Below, in pieces: positions 55,644 to 63,652 of a stretch of DNA of 64,000 nt. The position numbers were made by a program, and so were the translations under genes. Below the pieces are notes generated by a model. It saw only the letters and a program-made list of their open reading frames with translations, had not been told where the DNA came from and did not search any database. Within the stretch, counting starts at the first letter, position 1; each line of letters starts with the position of its first letter. Source of the stretch: Palleronia salina (GTDB taxonomy: Bacteria; Pseudomonadota; Alphaproteobacteria; Rhodobacterales; Rhodobacteraceae); the NCBI RefSeq assembly GCF_900141995.1, contig NZ_FQZA01000004.1:233396-297395 (forward strand), read 5' to 3'.

Positions 55644-56171
55644 TCAGGCGGATTGCAGCGACAGCGCGGTGCCGTTGATGCAGTGCAGCGGCGTGGCGCC
55701 GTCGAAGACGATCACATGGCCGAAATGGCTGCCGCAGCGGCGGCAATGGACCTCGATCAGCTCAAGCGGCTCGGGCAGCGCGCCGTTGTAGTCGGTGGTG
55801 TCGATGCCCGTCAGCACCGCGTTCGGGATCGCGTGGGTGAAGAAGACGAAGCCGATGGGCAGTTCCTGCCAGTGCTCGGAGCGGTAGACCGGCAGATCGC
55901 AGCCCACGCAGTGATAGGTCCCGGGATTGTTTTCCTTGGCGTAGGACGAGGTCCAGTTCGGCTCGGTCCGGCCGTCGCGCAGGATGCTGTATTCGTCTTC
56001 GCTGAGTTGCGCGCGCCATTCCTCGGGGCTGCGCCGGATTTCGTAGGTGAAGGCGCCGTCGGCATTGGCGGCGGGCGTGTCCTGGGCGCGTGCGGTTCCC
56101 GCGACCAGGGCAGCTCCGCTGGCGCCGCCTGCCAGGAACGCGCGGCGCCCGATATTTCCCGGGACTGACAT
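55644..56171 (-). CDS. msrB: exported peptide-methionine (R)-S-oxide reductase
   Basis: The 175-residue MsrB-like enzyme begins with a twin-arginine signal (GRRAFLAGGASGAALVAG, cleavage near residue 29). The zinc CxxC pairs are YHCVGCDLP and VHCRRCGSHFGHV, and the catalytic Cys is in LHCINGTALSL. MsrB repairs oxidised methionine; the Tat signal places this copy in the periplasm. A cytoplasmic copy may exist elsewhere. It is 161 bp from divergent nhaA. Confidence 0.88.
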   Translation of the reverse strand: MSVPGNIGRRAFLAGGASGAALVAGTARAQDTPAANADGAFTYEIRRSPEEWRAQLSEDEYSILRDGRTEPNWTSSYAKENNPGTYHCVGCDLPVYRSEHWQELPIGFVFFTHAIPNAVLTGIDTTDYNGALPEPLELIEVHCRRCGSHFGHVIVFDGATPLHCINGTALSLQSA

Positions 56172-56266
56172 CTGAAATCTCCGATGAAGTAAAATGGATC
56201 AAAGCGAGACTATACCGGAATCGTGTTACTGTCATTTGACACCCGTGGCACCGCGCCGTGATCGTC

Positions 56267-56324
56267 CGCCTTGCCAGCCCCTTCGGTGGCGACTAGCACC
56301 AAGGCGATTTCCCACCGCAAAGGG
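56267..56324 (+). promoter_or_regulatory. structured 5' leader of nhaA, candidate cation riboswitch
   Basis: Two structures exclude each other. In one, CGCCTT (56267-56272) pairs with AAGGCG (56301-56306), and GCCA (56273-56276) plus CC with GG plus TGGC (56287-56290) make a second stem. In the other, 56279-56289 (CCCTTCGGTGG) pairs with CCACCG (56312-56317) and AAGGG (56320-56324), the Shine-Dalgarno of nhaA, over 11 bp with a two-base bulge. The Shine-Dalgarno is thus free in the first and hidden in the second. This is the design of a translational riboswitch. Confidence 0.6.
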
Positions 56325-56332
56325 CCGCCGCC

Positions 56333-57631
56333 ATGTACCGCGTCTGGAACCATGTCCCGACCTACCTGGGCCTTTTGCTGGTGGGCACGGCGGTCGCGCT
56401 GACCTGGGCGCAGCTCGACGCGGGCAGCTATGACCGGGTGACTGCCTACCCGCTGCTGTTCAACGGGCTCGTCGGGCAGGACGCGACGGTGTGGTTGCAG
56501 ACCAGCGGCGCGGCGTTCGGCGTGATCGAGCTGGGCGACGTGACCCGCGTCCTGACGCCGCGCAGCCTGGTGAACGACGCATTGATGGCGCTGTTCTTCT
56601 TCATCGCCGGCAAGGAGGTCTGGGAGGCCTCGGTGCTGGACCACGGCGCCTTGCGCGGCGGCGGGGCGCACTTGCCTTTGGTGATGACACTCGGCGGCAT
56701 GGCCGTGCCGGCGCTGGTCTTTCTGGGGCTGTCGTGGCTGCTGCTGGGCCCGATCGGCGCGGCGGCCGTGGCGCCGGGCTGGGTCGTGCCGATCTCGACC
56801 GACCTGGCGCTGAGCTTCGTGGTGGCGCGGGCGATTTTCGGGGCGGGACACCCGGCGCTGCGGCTGCTGCTGCTCATCGCGCTGATGGACGACGCCGTTG
56901 CGATGGCGGTGCTGGCCGCGGTCAGCAACCCGCCCGAGATGGCCCCGGGCTGGCTTCTGCTTTCGGTCGCCGCGGCCGGGACCGCCTGGCTGACCTGCAA
57001 CTGGCTGCCCCGGCGGCTGGACCGCGGCAACGACCTGCAACCGGCGGCCAACGCCCTGCGCCGCAGGCTGGGGCTTTGGCCCTACGCGCTCGCGGGCCTC
57101 GTCAGCTGGTTCGCCTTCGCGCGGGCGGGCGTGGCCCCGGCCCTTGGCCTGCTGCCGATCATCCCGGCGCTGCCCCATGCCGACCGGGCCTTCGGGATCT
57201 ATGCCTCGGCCGAGAAATACCTGCACGATCCGCTGAACGAGGCGGCGCACCGCCTGATGCGCCCGGCGCAGGCGGCGTTGTTGGCCTTCGGCCTGGTGAA
57301 CATGGGCGTGGTCCTGTCGGACGCCACGGCGCTGAGCGGGCTGGTCCTGGCCGGGTTCGTCCTGGGCAAGCCGCTGGGCCTGGGGCTGGCCTGCCTCCTG
57401 GCGCTCGGGGTCCTGAGGATGCGGCTGCCCGGGGGGATCGACCGCCGCACGCTCGCGGTGCTGTGCGTCGTGGCCGGTTGCGGCATCACCCTGCCCGTCG
57501 CGCTGTCGGACGCCGTTTTCGCGGGGCCGACGCTGCGCGACGCGGCGGTGCTGGGTGCGCTGGGCTCGCTGGTGACCGCGCCCCTGGCCTGGGTCCTGGC
57601 CCGGGCGCTGGGACTGGCTCCCCAGCGGTAA
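56333..57631 (+). CDS. nhaA: Na+/H+ antiporter NhaA
   Basis: A 432-residue antiporter of the NhaA family with about twelve helices. The segments LMALFFFIAGKEV, IALMDDAVAMAVLAAV (adjacent transport Asp in the DD motif) and FGLVNMGVVLSD are family landmarks. It exports Na+ or Li+ in exchange for protons at the inner membrane. AAAGGG at 56319-56324 precedes the ATG and lies in the structured leader described separately. Confidence 0.9.
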   Translation: MYRVWNHVPTYLGLLLVGTAVALTWAQLDAGSYDRVTAYPLLFNGLVGQDATVWLQTSGAAFGVIELGDVTRVLTPRSLVNDALMALFFFIAGKEVWEASVLDHGALRGGGAHLPLVMTLGGMAVPALVFLGLSWLLLGPIGAAAVAPGWVVPISTDLALSFVVARAIFGAGHPALRLLLLIALMDDAVAMAVLAAVSNPPEMAPGWLLLSVAAAGTAWLTCNWLPRRLDRGNDLQPAANALRRRLGLWPYALAGLVSWFAFARAGVAPALGLLPIIPALPHADRAFGIYASAEKYLHDPLNEAAHRLMRPAQAALLAFGLVNMGVVLSDATALSGLVLAGFVLGKPLGLGLACLLALGVLRMRLPGGIDRRTLAVLCVVAGCGITLPVALSDAVFAGPTLRDAAVLGALGSLVTAPLAWVLARALGLAPQR

Positions 57632-57657
57632 CGCCGTGATGTCACAGCGACCGGCGC

Positions 57658-57686
57658 TTGCCGGGGTGCCCGAACCCTCCCATAAT
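57658..57686 (+). promoter_or_regulatory. sigma-70-type promoter of kpsT
   Basis: TTGCCG (57658-57663) and CATAAT (57681-57686) are separated by exactly 17 bp, 83 bp before kpsT. Confidence 0.5.
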
Positions 57687-57768
57687 ATGGCCGCATTCGG
57701 CGCCTAGAGTGGTGCGAACCACGCCGCAATAAGGCTGGACCGGATGCATTGAGGCCGACGACGCGACG

Positions 57769-58428
57769 ATGATCGAATTTAACGACGTCTCGAAGTCCTT
57801 CTGGACGGGCAGTCACCGCAAGGTGATCCTCGACCACGCGTCGTTCCGGGTGGAGCTTGGCCATTCGCTGGGGATCCTGGCCCCCAACGGGACGGGCAAG
57901 ACCACGCTGATCAACATGATGGCGGGGCTCGAGAAACCGGACGAGGGGTCAATCCGGCGCACGAGCCGGATCTCGTTCCCGCTGGGCTTCATGGGCGGTG
58001 TCGTGAACCGGCTGTCGGGCCGCGAGAACGCGCGGTTCATCGCCAAGCTCTACGGGCTCGACCCCGACTACCTCGAAGCCTTCTGCCGCTGGCTGTGCGG
58101 ATTGGGCGAATATTTCGACATGCCGGTGGGCACGTACTCGGCCGGGATGCGGTCGCGGCTGAGCTTCGCTTTGTTGCTGGCGCTGGATTTCGACATCTAC
58201 CTGATCGACGAGGGGATGCCCTCGACCATGGATGCCGAGTTCAACCGAAAGGCGGGTGACATCCTGCGCGAAAGGCTGGAGGACGCGACCATCGTCGTGG
58301 TCAGCCACCAGCCCGAGATTCTCGAGAAATTCTGCCGCTCTGCGGCGGTGCTGATGAACGGGACATTGCACCAGTTCGACACCCTGGAAGAGGCGAAGCG
58401 TCTTTATGACTACGAAACCCAAAGCTAA
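57769..58428 (+). CDS. kpsT: capsule polysaccharide ABC transporter, ATP-binding protein
   Basis: The 219-residue ATPase has Walker A in LAPNGTGKTTLINMMAGLE, the signature TYSAGMRSRLSFALLLAL and Walker B in DIYLIDEGMPSTMD. The GxSAGM form of the signature and the size are those of KpsT-type exporters of group 2 capsules. It overlaps the kpsE-like gene by 23 bases. Its membrane partner KpsM is not found next to it. Confidence 0.88.
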   Translation: MIEFNDVSKSFWTGSHRKVILDHASFRVELGHSLGILAPNGTGKTTLINMMAGLEKPDEGSIRRTSRISFPLGFMGGVVNRLSGRENARFIAKLYGLDPDYLEAFCRWLCGLGEYFDMPVGTYSAGMRSRLSFALLLALDFDIYLIDEGMPSTMDAEFNRKAGDILRERLEDATIVVVSHQPEILEKFCRSAAVLMNGTLHQFDTLEEAKRLYDYETQS

Positions 58429-60187
58429 GAAGTTTCGCATCCGCAAGTCGAGCCCGCTGGCCAGCGCCGCGGCGGCGAGCGACGGACAGACCCCGGCGAA
58501 CGCGCAGGGCACCCCGGGGACGTCCGCACAGGGCGCTGCACCTTCGTCGCCGGAGCCGCGCCAGCGCCCCGTCGCCACGGTGCGGCCCGCCGAAACCGGC
58601 CGTGCGCCCACGAGCGATCCCGCCGACCGTGGCGACGCGGCCCCCCGCCCCATGCGCGACGCCTTCCCCGCCGCGGCCGCCCGCAAGCAATCCCGCGCCG
58701 ACACACCGCCCGCCGATATCGATCCGCCCTCGCAGGTCGCCGCCGAAACCGACCTGGCCGCCATCCGAAAGGAAGGGCTGACCGGGCGACAGCTGCGCAT
58801 GGCGCGGCGGCTGGCGCAGAAGCACGACATCGCGGCCACGTCGGATTTCGACGCGGTGCGCCAGCTGCGCAAGCGCGGCATCGACCCGTTCGAACGCGCC
58901 ACCATGCTGGAACTGGTGGTCCCGGACGCCCGCCGCAGCGCCGACGCCGCGCCGGACAAGGTCCAGCTTCCGCAGACCGTGGCGCGCGACAAGCTTCCCG
59001 CGACCGAGACCGACCGGTTCCGCCACGAGCGCGGCGCCCGGCGCACCGACGAGATCCAGGCGATCCAGCGCGACATCGCCAAACGTCGTCGCCGCAAGCT
59101 GGCGTTGCTGACCGCCCGGCTGGCCTTCTTCGTGGCGCTGCCAACGCTGATCGCGGGCTACTACTACTTCAAGGTGGCGACGCCCATGTACGCCACCCAG
59201 ACCGAATTCGTGATCCAGCAGGCCGAGGCCTCGGGCGGCGGCGGGCTGGGGGGCCTGTTCTCGGGCACCGGGTTCGCCACCTCGCAGGACAGCATCGCGG
59301 TGCAAAGCTACCTCATGTCCCGCGACGCCATGATGCGCCTGAACGAGGACGCCGATTTCCGCGCGCATTTCAGCCAGGACTTCATCGATCCGATCCAGCG
59401 GCTTCCCGAGGACGCCAGCATGGAACAGACCTATGCCATGTACGAGGACGTGGTCGAAATCGGCTACGACCCCACCGAGGGCATCGTGAAGATGGAGGTC
59501 ATCGCCGCCGATCCGCAGACGAGCGCGGAATATTCCCGCCGGCTGATCGACTACGCCGAGGAACGCGTCGACAACCTGACCCAGCGGCTGCGCGGCGACC
59601 AGATGGCCGACGCCCGCGCCAGCTTCGACGAGGCCGAGGCCAAGATGCTGGCCGCCCAGAACCGCGTTCTGGAGCTGCAGGAACGGCTGGGTGTGCTGGA
59701 TCCCGCGGCCGAGTCCGGCTCGGTCATGGGCCAGATCACCACCTTCGAGACGCAGCTGCGCGAGAAGCAGATCGAGCGGCAGTCGATCCTGGCCAACCGG
59801 CGCCCCAACCAGGCGCGGCTGGCCGGTGTCGAGGGCGAGATCCAACGCCTGCAGGCCGTGGTCGACGACCTGCGGTCGCAGATGACCGATGGCTCGGGCA
59901 GCGCCGCGTCGCTGGCGCGCGTGTCGGCCGAGCTGCGCATCGCCGAAACCGACCTGGCCACGCGCACCACCCTGATGCAGCAGGCCCTGCAGCAGCTGGA
60001 AACCGCCCGGCTCGAGGCGAACCGCCAGACCCGATACCTGTCGCTGGGCGTGACGCCGGTCGCCCCGGACGAGCCCAGCTATCCGCGTGCCTTCGAGAAC
60101 ACGCTGCTGGCGTTCCTGGTCTTCGCCGGGCTTTACCTGCTGCTGTCACTGACGGCCTCGATCCTGCGCGAACAGGTCTCGGCCTAG
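58406..60187 (+). CDS. kpsE: KpsE-like capsule polysaccharide export inner-membrane protein
   Basis: A 593-residue polysaccharide co-polymerase-like protein. The first 220 or so residues are a cytoplasmic low-complexity part rich in Ala, Pro and Arg, with a basic opening (TTKPKAKKFRIRKSSPL). A membrane helix follows at about 231-255 (LAFFVALPTLIAGYYYF), then a periplasmic coiled coil (about 400-540) and a second helix at about 564-586. Classical KpsE is nearer 380 residues and lacks the N-terminal part. It overlaps kpsT and is the last gene before tRNA-Gln. Confidence 0.85.
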   Translation: MTTKPKAKKFRIRKSSPLASAAAASDGQTPANAQGTPGTSAQGAAPSSPEPRQRPVATVRPAETGRAPTSDPADRGDAAPRPMRDAFPAAAARKQSRADTPPADIDPPSQVAAETDLAAIRKEGLTGRQLRMARRLAQKHDIAATSDFDAVRQLRKRGIDPFERATMLELVVPDARRSADAAPDKVQLPQTVARDKLPATETDRFRHERGARRTDEIQAIQRDIAKRRRRKLALLTARLAFFVALPTLIAGYYYFKVATPMYATQTEFVIQQAEASGGGGLGGLFSGTGFATSQDSIAVQSYLMSRDAMMRLNEDADFRAHFSQDFIDPIQRLPEDASMEQTYAMYEDVVEIGYDPTEGIVKMEVIAADPQTSAEYSRRLIDYAEERVDNLTQRLRGDQMADARASFDEAEAKMLAAQNRVLELQERLGVLDPAAESGSVMGQITTFETQLREKQIERQSILANRRPNQARLAGVEGEIQRLQAVVDDLRSQMTDGSGSAASLARVSAELRIAETDLATRTTLMQQALQQLETARLEANRQTRYLSLGVTPVAPDEPSYPRAFENTLLAFLVFAGLYLLLSLTASILREQVSA

Positions 60188-60433
60188 GCCAGACCCCGGC
60201 CGGCCGGAAACGGGGGGCACGGGCCAGCATCGCCCCGCCCCGCGCCGCGGGATCGCCGCCCGGGCCGGGGCGGTCCGCTTCGCATCGCAGGTGGAGGCGC
60301 GGCGCTTTGGAAGGCCGGACCCGGGTCCCTTATTGGCCGATCCGGGTCCGTGAGACCACTTCAGGATTTCGCCAGTTTCCCGACCGGACCCCCTTGCGTC
60401 CCCCGCACGCCCTGCCTAAAAGCACTCTCGCGT

Positions 60434-60508
60434 TGGGGTGTAGCCAAGCGGTAAGGCAGCGGTTTTTGGTACCGTGTACCGTAGGTTCGAATCCTACCAC
60501 CCCAGCCA
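60434..60508 (+). tRNA. tRNA-Gln (anticodon TTG)
   Basis: The acceptor stem TGGGGTG pairs with CACCCCA, followed by G and an encoded CCA (60506-60508). The D-arm, anticodon arm with loop TTTTGGT (anticodon TTG) and T-arm with GGTTCGAATCC are regular. The final A of CCA is the first base of the ATG of the integrase reading frame, showing that the tRNA 3' end is the attachment site of an integrated element. Confidence 0.95.
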
Positions 60509-61857
60509 TGTTTTCCTCCCAGACGCGAAAAGCCCAAGAAAATAGGGTCGACCGGTCCCGGTCGCAAAACGCTGTGTCACACACCGCACAGACTGTGACA
60601 CAAGCTGTGACACAAAGCGCGCCGCGCAAGGACCCGCCGTCAGCCGAGGCCGGTCGGTCCCGGTCAGGTCCCCATGGCGCCCGGCGCCGACCGGCTGGCC
60701 CCTATCTCCAGCGCCGCGGTCGAATCTTTTACTTCCGAAAGCGCTTACCCAACGTCATCGCGAAAAAGGCCCGGCAAAAGTTTTTCTGTCTCTCGCTTCG
60801 AACCGCTCTACTGCCCGAGGCGATGAGCCGGGCGGCTCGTCTCCTCGCAACCTTGGAACGCGAAGAGACCAGACTGATGACCGACCAGACATTCCAGCAG
60901 ATGCCCGCCGAGGAGATCACCCTTCTCCTGACCGAAAGCCTGCGCGCCGAACTCGCGCGCATTGTCCTCGACCAGGACACCGCCGCGATCCTCGAGGACG
61001 ACGAGATTGACGCGCGTATCACGCTCCTCGAGCAGGAGACCCTGACGCTCAAGCGGCGTGCCCGCCGCGGCGACTTCTCCAAGGTCGACGACACGCTGCG
61101 CCAGGCGGCAGACGCTTTGGGCATCCGCCTGCCGACAACGATCCCGAACGATCTCGGACGGCGCGCCGTCGATCTTGTCCGCGAGCTGAAGGAGATCGAG
61201 ACCAGCGCGCTCGATGGCGAGGATGCCCGCACGACCGCCGCACCGGTCGTGGCCCGTTTCGGGGCCGAGACCGTGGATCGCTTCCTCGAGAGCCGCACCG
61301 TGCGCCTCTCCGACGCTTGGGAACGGGCGCTGAAGCGCCATCCGACGAAGAGCATGAAGGGCAACATCGACGCGATCGCACGGATCGCGATCGAGTTCTT
61401 CGGGGACATTCCCGTGTCGATGATCACGCGGCTTCGGCAGGAGGAGTTCGTCGCCTGGATGGCGCGGCTGCCCAAGACGCAGGGCCGGAGCCACGGCAAG
61501 AACCGGTTCACAGAGCGGGCAAAGCGCAACGGGCGTCCCGTCAAAGAGCGGCCACAGCTCACCAAGCAGGACGAGATCGACATCGCCGATGCCAAGGACG
61601 AGGCCATTACCGAGGAGATCCGCGCGCGCACGGATATCTGCGACCTGGAGAAGCGCGCACTGCTGGTGGAGAAACTCGTCCCTCGCCTGACCATGACGAC
61701 GATCCGACGCAATCGCGACGGGCTCAAACGGATGTTCAAGGCGGCGCAGGATCTCGGCTGCCACGACGTGCCGGAGGTCCTCTCCTACAAGGAGGTCGCT
61801 CGTGCGATCGAGGCCGCTGCGCCAAATGACCCGCTCTACATTCGTGTCTTGCCGTGA
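60508..61857 (+). pseudogene. truncated tyrosine-recombinase integrase
   Basis: The frame encodes an integrase N-terminus with the DUF6538-type start (YLQRRGRIFYFRKRLPNVI), a long helical linker, and the core-binding domain (SMITRLRQEEFVAWMARL, then LKRMFKAAQDLG). It stops at 61857, before any of the catalytic R-H-x-x-R-Y residues, which should lie some 200 residues further on. It therefore cannot be active. The ATG at 60508 sits in the tRNA CCA end; GTG codons at 60574, 60595 or 60607 could be the real start. The truncation point is a rearrangement junction with the gene on the opposite strand. Confidence 0.8.
60573..60614. repeat. TGTGACACA repeats at the integrase 5' end
   Basis: CTGTGACACA occurs twice at 60593-60602 and 60605-60614 (12-bp period), and TGTGTCACA, the inverted copy, at 60573-60581. 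They lie 65-106 bp from the tRNA 3' end, the position of arm-type integrase binding sites, or of operators for the integrase gene. Confidence 0.6.
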
Positions 61858-61859
61858 AC

Positions 61860-62175
61860 GGCGTTCCTGACGCGCCCGCAGAGCTCCCGTGAAGTGCTCA
61901 ATCGCCCGCCGCCCATCTTCGGCGTATTGCTTATATGTCTGTTGGGACAAACCTTCCCGCGCGATCCGCTCCAGAATAGGAGCGGAGCGAGGATCGAACT
62001 TGGGCATCCAGTGCCGGTAGGTTTCCAGACAGATCAGATCTTGCCGTAGGTCATGCTTCCTTTGGCGCGCTACTATATCGCACGCCTTCTCAAGATTTTT
62101 GCCATACTGACGAACGGTCGTCTTTTCACTAGCTTTACAGAATTCAATCACGTCCTGGATGATAGGCTCCGACAT
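61860..62175 (-). pseudogene. 3'-truncated mobile-element gene, integrase-like N-terminus
   Basis: A strong AAGGAG precedes the ATG at 62175. About 105 residues look authentic (VIEFCKASEKTTVRQYGKNL, LETYRHWMPKFD, LSQQTYKQYAEDGRRAIEHF); the frame then runs into the antisense of the integrase at about 61840-61860 and is no longer meaningful. I do not recognise the family with certainty; two YGKNLEKA/TYKQYAEDG-type helices resemble core-binding segments of recombinases. It is probably the third gene of a minus-strand trio. Confidence 0.55.
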
Positions 62176-62293
62176 CGGCGATCTCCTTTTGATTATCGAG
62201 CGTTAGTGGGAAGATTGGCCGTTCCTGAGCAGCCGGTAACGAAAGGTCGTTCGCTTCCCGGTGCCGAAAGCGAACGACATGTTATTATTTTGG

Positions 62294-62838
62294 TTATTGC
62301 TGTGCGGAATCATCGTTCCTGCGCACGATATCCGCAAAAACGTTATTCCGCCCTGCCGCCACGCTCGAATTGTCATTGGTATCTTCTGGATTTTCTGAGA
62401 CTCGAACGAAGGCTGGCGGCTCTCTGCCTTCCGCCAGCGCGTTAACGACGCAGGGCATCCAGCGGCGCGATCGTGGCGCCGCTCCGCCTTCCGAAATCTC
62501 CGAGAGCTGGACGCCACACGGATAGCCAAACGTGCCGTTTCTGATTTTGCCCCGGACCGTGCTTGCTGGCGCATTGATCCTGCGCGAGAGCCATGTGACG
62601 CCCTCAAGTGGCCGCCGCAGGTAATCCCGATCTAAGCTATCGCGCGGGTCGATTCCGAGTATTTTGCGATACACTTCTGCCTCCGGGAAGCGTCCGTCGA
62701 TGGCCCGGAGCCCAAACCTTTCGGCGATAGAAGCTACGGAATTGCGGCTGACCCCCAGCCAGAGTTCTAGCTCGCCAGCATTAAAAATCCGGGCGAACGA
62801 AGCTTGAAATATTTACGTTTTGTCCTGCTCTGCGTCAT
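62294..62838 (-). pseudogene. frameshifted helix-turn-helix gene of the mobile module
   Basis: The start ATG at 62838 lies six bases after AAGGAG and reads MTQSRTKRKYF, then hits TAG at 62767. From the same region another frame reads on without stop: QASFARIFNAGELELWLGVS, then NSVASIAERFGLRAIDG, and WLSRRINAPASTVRGKIRNG, two helix-turn-helix-like stretches, to the stop at 62294. A single missing T in the TTT at 62807-62809 would join them to about 181 residues. It is followed by the truncated gene at 62175. Confidence 0.55.
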
Positions 62839-62960
62839 CTGCATCTCCTTTTTCGGGAGATGGGTCCGGATACATGAACAAAAAACGCTTAATTGCTCGG
62901 GCTGCTCGCCACCTTCGGATAACCCGGAGTGTCCTATTATCCTCCGTCCGGCGCAGACAC

Positions 62961-63652
62961 TCAACGCTTCCTGCGCACTCCGGTGCAATTCGGAGGCAAG
63001 CAGTCTACACTCCGCCCGTGGATCGCTACGAGTTCATTGAGCGTATAGCAGGCGGATGAGAATGCTCGGCGCTTTTCCGCGGGTAACACAGCGAGTCGTT
63101 CCGCAAACCAGTCCCGCGTCAGATCACGGAGCGAAAGACCTTCGGCTTTCGCCGGTGTAGAGACTGCGGCGAGGTTCATCACTCTCGCTGGTGTCAAAGT
63201 CTCAGACTTCCTCGCGAGTGCTCTGAGTTCAATCCACCTGCGTTCGACCGGTGAGATATTGGACGGAAGGCCCTGGCCTCCGCGAGAGATGATGAACCGC
63301 GAAAGCTCCCTAATGTAGCCCTCGTAGGTCTTCTGGGACGGCCGCTTGGTACCAAACGTTTCGGTGCGGAGCGCACTGAGCTCTTGCAGCCGATTCCGCG
63401 AAAGAAATTCCCCGATGCCTGGATCGTCCCCGACCGTGAAGACACCTCCCAGAAGAGCCATGCGCCAAGAAAATGCAATGGCTGACCTGACCCGACGCGT
63501 CTCCCCATCTGCAACCGTTTGCAGCTGCGGGTCGAGAGGATACTGAGTGCCGTGATCGCTGGGTTTCGGCAAAGTGCCGATCTTGCACATGGGGAGAAGT
63601 TCCGTGCGACGTGCTAGACCGTCCTTTTGCAAAGCATCAAGGGCGCCTAGCC
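62961..63652 (-). pseudogene. 5'-truncated mobile-element gene cut by an IS
   Basis: About 230 residues of an open frame run from the IS edge at 63653 to a TGA at 62961. The protein contains a core-binding-like segment (SQKTYEGYIRELSRFIISRG) and ends in VAIHGRSVDCLPPN. The only start codon near the beginning is a TTG inside the IS end, so the real 5' part is missing. Family not recognised. It is the first gene of the three in the same direction with lower G+C than the host. Confidence 0.55.

Noticed and set aside
62053..63059. Plus-strand frames of 78-130 codons in the mobile region
   Set aside because: They have no ribosome sites, overlap better-supported minus-strand frames, and show no recognisable features.
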